Part shown: piece by piece, positions 56,619 through 64,000 of the stretch
How the letters are laid out: each line of letters begins with the position of its first letter
Position numbering within the stretch: the stretch's first letter is position 1
NCBI GenBank assembly: GCA_000697055.1
Contig: JNDT01001564.1
Span: 113,955-177,954, forward strand
Reading direction: 5' to 3'
Length of the DNA stretch: 64,000 bases
Source of the DNA: Saksenaea vasiformis B4078
Lineage: Eukaryota; Mucoromycota; Mucoromycetes; Mucorales; Saksenaeaceae
Program-made: the position numbers and the translations under genes
The notes under the pieces: generated by a model
What the model saw: only the letters and a program-made list of their open reading frames with translations
Databases searched by the model: none
What the model was told of the DNA's origin: nothing

Positions 56619-57979
56619 TTACGAACTGCCATGTCCGCTCCAGAAAATGGTGATTTCACCATCGCCTGGCGCGGATACAACACTGTCCGTTGTCTGAGGA
56701 TGGGAACGACCCGATTTCACATGATCATTATCGTTCAACGTATTCGGTGCTGCTGTCGGTTGTTCTTTAGATTCTGTAATACTATGTCTGTCGTGAAACG
56801 GATCTTCCGGCGCAGGAGGTGCAGAGATGTGTCGTTGGGCTCTGTCTTCGGGGCTAAGGGGCGAAGTCTGTGTAATGTCTGCCCCTCCGTCGGAGGGTGG
56901 TGGTGGCCGACGTCGAATAGGTGTTGTGTTAGACCTTGTCAGGCCACCGCCAGCACTGGTAGGACTTTCTTCTTTCGTCAAAATGGTTCGAACAGAGCCA
57001 CTTCGGTTTAGACCGTTGCCATCGACTCGCATGGTGTTTACTCGTAAGATTTGTGGTTTCGCTCGTGTTACTTGGAAGGCCTGTGTTGCTTTGGGCGTGT
57101 GTATAGGTCCTACACTCGAGGCTATTGATCCACGGTTGCTTAGATCGTCGTCATCGTCGTCGAATTCTGAACGGCCACCGATGCTTAAAAACTTGGAGTT
57201 ACGGCGTACATCAGCCGTGTGATTATCAGCTGAATGATGGTCGGAAAATGGATCTTCACGCCAAGCTGTGCTCTTATCGGCTTGGTTGAATGTCGACATA
57301 CTCATGTATTTGGAATACACAGGCGGCGTGGCAGTAGCATTTGATTGCTGTGGTTGTTCCGACACGCCGCTGCCGCTTTCGATATCTCGCGAAGGCGGGA
57401 TGTAGGCAACTGGTATAACGCCTGACGTGACTTCTCGGGTCTAAAAGTGTACATTGTTAGAATAATTGCATTCGCTAGGTGCTTTACAGCTCATACCTGT
57501 GCTCCCGTTTCTGTTCTATTGGGCATCGATTTTCCTCGAAAGGCAAGGGGAAGCGTGTTCTTTTTCTTCTTGTATCGAATTATAGCGTAGCCAGCCACCG
57601 CCAGCAGTAAGCCGCCACCTACTAGACCGCCCACTATGCCACCGATAAGCGAAGCGTTCGACGCTCCATCGTCGCTGCCGGACTGGTTATTTTGACCAGA
57701 GGGATAAAGATAGGATTTACTGATACATTCGGATGCTGGACAGACACCGCACTGTGACATGGTACCGAGGACACAGATCTCATCTGAAGAACAACTCGAT
57801 GCACATCGTGCAGTACAGCCGGAGGGCATGCACGAAGCATTGTCTATGCGTCACGTTCAGTTTTCTTTTTACTTTTTGGGCACGCCAGCTTTCTCTTTTT
57901 TTTTTTTTTAATTACTTGGATTCTCGTCAGCGATGGTATGCGGTAGCAATAGTGCAAGTGCGAAGAAGGTCCAGACCAT
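56619..57979 (-). CDS. OPY2: OPY2-like membrane anchor of the HOG pathway
   Basis: A single-pass membrane protein which in yeast anchors Ste50 and acts in osmosensing/filamentation MAPK signalling. Exon 1 (from the ATG at 57979) encodes a signal peptide (MVWTFFALALLLPHTIADENP). The next exon carries the Cys-rich OPY2 ectodomain (NASCMPSGCTARCASSCSSDE, then LGTMSQCGVCPASECISKSYL). A Gly-rich transmembrane segment follows (LIGGIVGGLVGGGLLLAVAGYAII), with the basic stop RYKKKKN. After an intron (about 57497-57440) comes a long disordered cytoplasmic tail rich in Ser/Pro/Thr/Asp, with FSDHHSADNH, DPFHDRHS and repeats of SxSP-type sites, ending WSGHGSS. The paired WREDPFSDHH and PEDPFHDRHS motifs could be docking sites. 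The tail has no known domain. Confidence 0.88.
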
Positions 57980-60259
57980 TCTCTCGAGTGGCAAATGACC
58001 AAAGCAATGAGGTTTCATAATGAATAGATTTATAGGTTATAGAAAACTTAATTTACAGTAACATGAAAAATAAGAGGAAAGGAAAGGAATGTGTCGAGAA
58101 AGATCGTATGGTCGAAAAGGAAGGGAAGAGGAAAAAAAAATGAAGAGGGCCCAGATCGATTGACGAAGTGCAACCAAGGTTGATGTTGCACAAGCCTCAT
58201 ATGGATCAAAGTCCAAAAAAGAAATATAGGTGCATGGGAATTTCGAAATGCCTATGCTTTTCGCACAACTAGCGCATACCGTTTGTCATTTTCTTTCGCT
58301 TTTCGTTTGATAGAACGGCTAGGACCGAAGTACAACGACGACTGTCTAATGAATGGGTACGAAAGAAGAAAGTGGTAACTGCCCTATAGCGTTTTTGCAG
58401 ATGACATTACGACAATAAGATGCGGCTCTCTGCATTCTCTAAATAATCAGGCATTTTGTATTACTGTTGTCATTGTTCCTGAATATACTATATCCGATCC
58501 CGTTGTCAGGTACAATCAACCTAAAGTTCAGCTGCCTACGCATCCAAACTGCGATACAATTATCTCGTAATGCCCGACCTAATTATGTACAAGGCATCAG
58601 GCATGAAGGTCCAAGTTGTTGATTGTGCTTGCTAGACCCTCTTCTTGTCCACATATTCCCCATTACTCCAATCCCCCAGGGTTTTGTCTAAAGCTTCAAG
58701 GATGTGGTTAATAAGGATCTTACGTAACTAAGGTGTCTCTAAGCAGGTCACTCGCAAGGACTTCCAAGAATGAGTGCAGCATTTGCTAACGTTCTAGAAA
58801 TGTTCTCTGATTAGTGAGAAGGGCGCCCTAATTAAGTCAAGATTGTACCGTTTCCCTGAAGATTGTCTTCCTACTCAAGCCCATTTTCAAAATGGATGGC
58901 CCAGATCCGCTCTGTTGGTTCTATTCGGGCGAGCAGTTCAGTTTGGTTGCAGAGTTTAATTATTTTCCGGCTGCCTCAACTCAGACCAGTGGCTCACTCT
59001 ATCGAGCTGGATCACATTCAAGTTTCAGGCTGTGCATCACTTAAGGAGATCTCCAACGTAACACCGATGATGTTTGCTGCATGTAAATTGAGAATCTCAT
59101 TGTAGGTAAATTAACAGTATGCATCGTCTTTCTGACGCCGACAAACGAATAATGAAAACCCTATTCTCACTCTTTATCATCTACCCCTGAAAACTGTTGC
59201 TAATACCTATTTTAGCATTTCAATGCTTCATGTAGTCAACTACTAGGGTTATAGCTACATAGCCTGTGGCATCATAAGCAATTCTCTGCTTAACTTGAAT
59301 GACGTCTAACACAGCATTTGCAAACATCCACCATGGTTAGTATAGTGTAATTGTACTGATTTGTCTACTTGGATGTATATGAAGAGGTATTTCCGTGAGG
59401 AGGGGATCTGCGCCACACTATGGGCACAAAGGGCCGTGGTACAACGAGGAAAAAAAAAAGCACTGACGAGTAACAGGAATCGGTAGTACGTACGGCATAG
59501 AGTTCAAGCGGTACAATGTATGGCAGATCTTGTGGCTGAACACAGAAACCCTAACTGTGTTTCGATGCAATGACATTTCGATTTAGTGACGCTTTGGAAC
59601 AATAGTCATGCAGACTGAAATCCCAGGAACATCGCTTGATGCTTGCCTATATCGCGTGCTTAGTCATCTAGCAAAGATTTAGTCTGGGGTAAACTTTTCC
59701 ATTTCCTTTAACTTCTTACTCATTAGTCGTGGATTTCTTTCAACATATCAGCCACTAGTAAAAAAAAAAATCTAGCCAACTAGCAGCTGAACACAAAGGA
59801 GACGACTATAGGAACACGTGGTTTTACCATATTTCCCGCAGCTCCCCGTCTGTTTAACTTTTTTCGTTTCGCCATTAGTCTCGAGTAAACTTTGAGCTGG
59901 GGAAGTTACCTCGTTTTATGTTAATGTAATGAACAAGTTTATAAGAGTCATTTGATTCTCTGACGAGGAATTGACGCACAATGACCACATACTCGATTCT
60001 TTCTTAGCGCAAATTGGAGCCTGCATGGGTACAACGACATATCTAGCGTAGTGTGAAAAATGATTTAGTAAATTGTATATTACGGTGTTACGTTTGATGC
60101 CAAACCAGCTTGTTATAACGCAAGATCTGTATCAAGCCCGTGCAAACTTTAATGCGAAACCAGTAAAAAGAAGCTTTTTGTGCATGTGTCATATAAAATT
60201 TTAGATCACACAAGCATATCCTGATGACCTAGGGCTTTTTTATTCTAAAAAAGATAGGA
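57980..60259. other. Gene-poor region, nothing recognised
   Basis: The left end is the OPY2 upstream region. The rest, over 2 kb, has only short frames (for example 58863-59105 plus) without motifs. No repeat longer than homopolymer tracts was noticed. Confidence 0.45.
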
Positions 60260-60773
60260 CTAGTGCTGGCGAAACAGGGGTTCTCCTATCCACGCAGACG
60301 ATGTACTTTCATGGTGTCTGTTGGCTGCATGAAAACTAGCAGCTGATGCAATCACTGACAAGAGGTCTGCAGGAAGCGAGCCAAGATGCATACCGATAGA
60401 CTCGAGAACGGAGGAGTTGTGCAAAGGGTCAGTTGGTGTGGAAGGTGTGCTGTTGTAGGAAGAAGACAATGAGGAGGACAAGGATGACGCCGAGCGCGAT
60501 GAATGTGAAAACGAAGGAAACATAGAGGACGGCATAGAAGATGGCATGGACGACGGCATAGAAGAGGGCATAGAAGAAGGTGTAGGGGAAGGCATAGAGG
60601 AAGACATAGAAAGGGATATAGATCTAGAGGGTCCGCAGTATGAATGAAGTCGTCGTTGACGTTTGTTGTTCATGGGTGCAGGCCGTATGTCTTGCGATAT
60701 TGAGTCGCTTATAGTAGAAATGCTTGGTTGGACAGGTGACGAGGGAACATCCCGCGCTGGATTGGCCGTAGTG

Positions 60774-60812
<39 letters not shown>

Positions 60813-61938
60813 GCTGCTGCTGCTGTTAGAAGTCTTCGGTTTTTGCTTGGAACGGTTACGTTTTTTGATTACATCGGTTTTCAACCGCAGAGGTCGGACT
60901 ACCCCATGAAGCTTCAAAAATAGACCACAGGCATTGCAGAGGGTTTTCCCTTGTGTGTCTTTACGCCAAAGAGGGGTAGTCGTTGTTTGACAATTTGAAC
61001 AGCATGTCTTATTATCGCTGCTATTGATACGATTGTTGTTGTGAGCGCTGCTACCAGTGTTCTCTTGTCCCTCCATTGGTGATGATATAGATGTTTGAGG
61101 AAAGATAAGACCGTGATGATTCATGCCAGTAGCTGTTGGTGACAAGATAGAACTAGACTGCGGCACTGACCAATCTAACTGTGATGATTGTGGGGTTAAG
61201 GGTGATGATGAAAGTGATTGATCAGCATGATTGCCGCATATCGTTGGCGCTGTAGTAAAGAACGTCCCAAAACCATTGTTGCTGAGGTCGTCTGGGTACT
61301 CTTCTGTCGGACTGAGATATACACTGTGTTGTTGTTGTTGTTGATAATGAGAAGAAGGCGAGATTGCGGATTCGGGTAAGTCGTACGATGAGACCAAATT
61401 ATGTTCTAAAATCGTTGACATAGAGCGATATAAATCTTGATTGTTGTCGTCCAGCCACGTAGAATAAGGTGAAGAGGTTGTAGTTGAATACTAGAAATGA
61501 AGAAAAGAAAAGGAAAAAAGAAGAAGCGGTTATTAGAAAAAACGAAATAAAACGTGTAATGGTTATTCCGCTACCCACCTTGCTCCATGAACCTTCTTTC
61601 GTTCTTTCCGACATCGTGCAACTTGACGTTACTGGAGTGGTGGCGGCAGACGTAACGGTAGGAGACTTCGCAGGTTCCGCTGAGTCGGACTCGGAAGATT
61701 TTTTCTTTGTTAATGTCATAGCCATCAAACGCCAGGTCAAATTCTCAAGACGGGAGCCGTTGGGTAGAGTATCTTTTGCATTGGTATACATTCTCCATAT
61801 CTGACTAGCTAATGGATCTTTCTGTTCTTGTTCTTCTTCTCTGTGCTCGTCACCAGCTGGTGGAAATAGCGAGTCTGCTAGTATTCTATCTCTAAGGGAG
61901 ATCGAAGCAGGTTTGCTGTTTCTTTGCTGTCGTGTCAT
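60260..61938 (-). CDS. GATA-type transcription factor, AreA/NIT2-like
   Basis: A nitrogen-regulation type GATA factor. Exon 1 (61579-61938) starts [19 protein letters not shown] and contains the AreA-type N-terminal block [15 protein letters not shown]…[19 protein letters not shown]. An 88-nt GT-AG intron in phase 0 joins exon 2 (from 61490). Exon 2 has Ser/Gln-rich sequence, then one C-X2-C-X17-C-X2-C finger ([32 protein letters not shown]) followed by the basic [13 protein letters not shown]. The frame stops at 60807 inside a TAG-repeat (347 aa). A further open frame, 60800 down to 60260, continues in the next phase with [25 protein letters not shown] repeats and a tail ending PLFRQH; removing the 37-nt repeat as an intron would join it. 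The in-frame part is secure; the C-terminal extension is not. Confidence 0.85.
60774..60810. repeat. (CTA)12 microsatellite in the GATA-factor gene
   Basis: Twelve CTA units on the plus strand, read as TAG/AGT on the coding strand, flanked by a GCT/AGC run (60813-60825). It lies exactly at the frame change between the zinc-finger exon and the downstream open frame. Confidence 0.95.
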
Positions 61939-64000
61939 AGATGAAATAGTAATAAAAATCGTGTGTGTTTTGCTGTGGTGTTTTGCTCTGGTGTTTTTTT
62001 TTTGTCTTTTTCAGCGAAAGAGCTCCTGGTCACCTTGGTTTCCCGGACCTCTTCCTTTTTTTTTTTTTTGCATGTGACTGGATGTGCCCTTATCAGGTGG
62101 GTGCAGAGATAAGACATCGGACTTTTCTGGCCTTTTTTTCACATGGGATCTATGGCGATCTCCACTGTTCTCACATACATTTGCCTGGCCACGCGATCGT
62201 ACAGTTTTATATACGTTGTATATGAACGGAAAAAAGGAGGGAATAGCAACCCGAACACACCCGACATGTACGCACTGTAAGCCATGTCATCGTTCTTGTA
62301 CCTCCATGACCAATTACACTGACAACGCCCAATCCCCCATTTTTTCTGTCAATTTGCGCCGTTCGAAAAGATGGTCTTGTTCACCAATTGAGTTGTCTGC
62401 TGGAAATGAATTCCTACTTAAGTGGGTAAGGACCCTTTTTTGAGCCACAGATTTCTTTTTTTGCTCCACTTTGATCATGGCTCTCCATGACACCAAGCGC
62501 ATGGTTACCTAAACTACGGATCTATAATAGATGAACATATTTTCGGAAACGTCCGCCTCTTAGACTATGCTAGGTAACCATGGCATATGATCCAGGCCTA
62601 AAAGTATCTTTATAAACATTCGATCGTGCCAATATTGAGCAAACGAAGGGAAGTCTCATCTGTGTGGCGATGCTGTTTTCTTTTTATTGAATGTTTGAAC
62701 AATGAAAGTATTGGCAGAATATTTCAGTAGTTGAAAGAATAACGATGCAACCAGTTTGTGCTGCTTCCATACTCGAAGCGTTACAGACTTGACGCTCGAT
62801 CGCCAATCATTCTTACAGAATCCCATTTTCTTTTATCCCTGCCAGCTATAGAGTGAGCCCTTGGATTATTCGAAAGATATGTATATCAGAACGAGATGAA
62901 TCACTATTGATCACTTCAGTATACAAAAAGTGGTTGGTTTTGATCGAGTCCCCAATTTAGCCATTTCCATATCTCTTTCTAAACTCCGATGTACTAGATG
63001 CCGACTGAACCCGTGGACCATCAGAATTCCGGTTTTGACATAGGACGCAACTTCTGCTTGCTATATTAAAGTTTATCTACGAGTTGAATTTTCGAGCGCA
63101 AAAGTCAGTAGCAGAAGGCTAGTCTTTAACAATAGACGAAGAACAATCGGCATATGCCTCATTAGCAACGCAGCGGCTAATCCTGATGTTAGAAGATAGA
63201 TACTTGGTTTTCTCCAGATTTTGCCGAACATCTTTTTTAAGGTTCTCCTATCGGGAATTTAAACAAAAATAAAGTCAAACTGACAAAATAGTCTCTAAAA
63301 AGTGAGAGGTAACATCAGAGACACAAAATTAGAAAGAACCTGGTAAATGATGAATTCATATATAGTTAGGCAGGATGACTTGAGTAAGTGTTAGTGACAT
63401 CCTCCAATAGCACCTACTGTTCGTGAGCCATATCTCGTGAGGGTCGGCACAAAAATAACGAGTTGTTAAACCATGTTCCTCATAACGACTGTAAAGCCTC
63501 TAACAGCGTGATCGTCTCGCGCTATCTTCCCGCGTAAATCGTGTTGTAAACTTCCATGGATTGCGACAGGACGAGCTACCTACCTCTTGCCAATTCCCTG
63601 ATCAATAGTACGGCAAATTTGCTAACTCGGTAGGTTTCACACTACAGTCCTTCGCTCAAATGAGATTACCGGGTAAAATTGATGACAGCGATGATCCTTT
63701 GGAAGTATCGATACCAATTGGCGCCTACTTCAGTTAATAAAAAAAGAAGTTCAAAAAATACGTGAGTGTCGACATAACCGAATAAAGTAAAGGCTCTCCG
63801 CTGCATCAGCCTTGTTCAAGCGCCTGGGAATGATGAGTCTAACGGTTATACGGGACATCTCCGCCGCTACTTGAGCATTGCTTCCATCAGGTCTCATACA
63901 CTGCTGACAAGTGTCGACAGACGCGGCCAAGCGTCCCCAATTTTCTCGAGACGTTTTTATCTTTACGACAGCGTTCTGAGAAACCATCCAATGGAGCGCT
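61939..64000. other. Gene-poor right end
   Basis: The GATA-factor upstream region with T-runs (61990-62070). A small inverted-repeat element is at 62500-62583. A 78-codon minus frame at 63751-63987 (MVSQNAVVKIKTSREN) is open to the window edge without recognisable motif. Confidence 0.45.
62500..62583. repeat. Short inverted-repeat element
   Basis: CATGGTTACCTA (62500-62511) is perfectly inverted at 62571-62582 (TAGGTAACCATG), with partial extension inward (AACTA versus GCATA). The span is 83 bp and non-coding. It could be a tiny MITE or a hairpin. Confidence 0.6.

Noticed and set aside
1..64000. CRISPR array, prophage, integron or bacterial operon
   Set aside because: Spliced eukaryotic genes throughout; no regularly spaced direct repeats with unique spacers, and no bacterial-type gene order.

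Overview
The window is nuclear DNA of a filamentous fungus, most likely an early-diverging one (Mucoromycota, Mucorales-like). Genes are split by many short GT-AG introns (roughly 45-95 nt, GTAAGT-like donors), genes lie on both strands without operons, and the set includes fungus-specific proteins (SHO1- and OPY2-type osmosensing proteins, an AreA-type GATA factor, mitochondrial-type ARG8, a CFEM GPI protein). The species assignment is inference from gene structure and protein character; no search was run.

Layout, left to right. 0-5 kb: the ribosomal protein eS8 gene, with a 4-nt first coding exon, then a decayed Tnp2-type transposase. 5-11 kb: nucleoporin SEH1 with a large low-complexity insert, a cluster of microsatellites, a small three-AT-hook protein, a weak glycosyltransferase-like relic, tRNA-Lys(CTT), an AT-rich island and an 18-bp minisatellite. 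11-20 kb: complex III core protein QCR2, a CFEM/GPI secreted protein, an IFRD-family protein and a small membrane/coiled-coil protein. 20-31 kb: large gene-poor stretches around an orphan protein with an internal duplication and a PhoD-like phosphatase. 31-37 kb: the osmosensor SHO1, an unusual septin, and a decayed gene that looks like a Fanzor (eukaryotic TnpB-like) relic carrying a local inverted duplication. 37-39.6 kb: repeat-rich DNA with a MITE flanked by an 11-bp direct repeat. 39.6-46.7 kb: MIC60, V-ATPase subunit H, an FKBP-TPR isomerase and a SAM methyltransferase, tightly packed. 48-58 kb: PWP2, a THOC5-like gene, ARG8, USE1 and OPY2. 60-62 kb: a GATA factor of the AreA/NIT2 type whose reading frame runs into a (CTA)12 repeat. 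The last 2 kb hold no recognisable gene.

Functional links: SHO1 and OPY2 are both plasma-membrane components of the HOG/osmosensing pathway in yeast and lie about 25 kb apart here. QCR2, MIC60 and ARG8 are mitochondrial. eS8 and PWP2 serve ribosome production, and SEH1 and THOC5 serve nuclear pore and mRNA export functions. No gene cluster with a shared pathway is evident. The most unusual items are the Fanzor-like relic with its inverted duplication, the GATA-factor frame problem in a triplet repeat, several MITE-like families, and lineage-specific proteins.

Gene models were assembled by eye from both strands. Exon borders given explicitly were checked for GT-AG and reading phase. Ends quoted without that remark are approximate.
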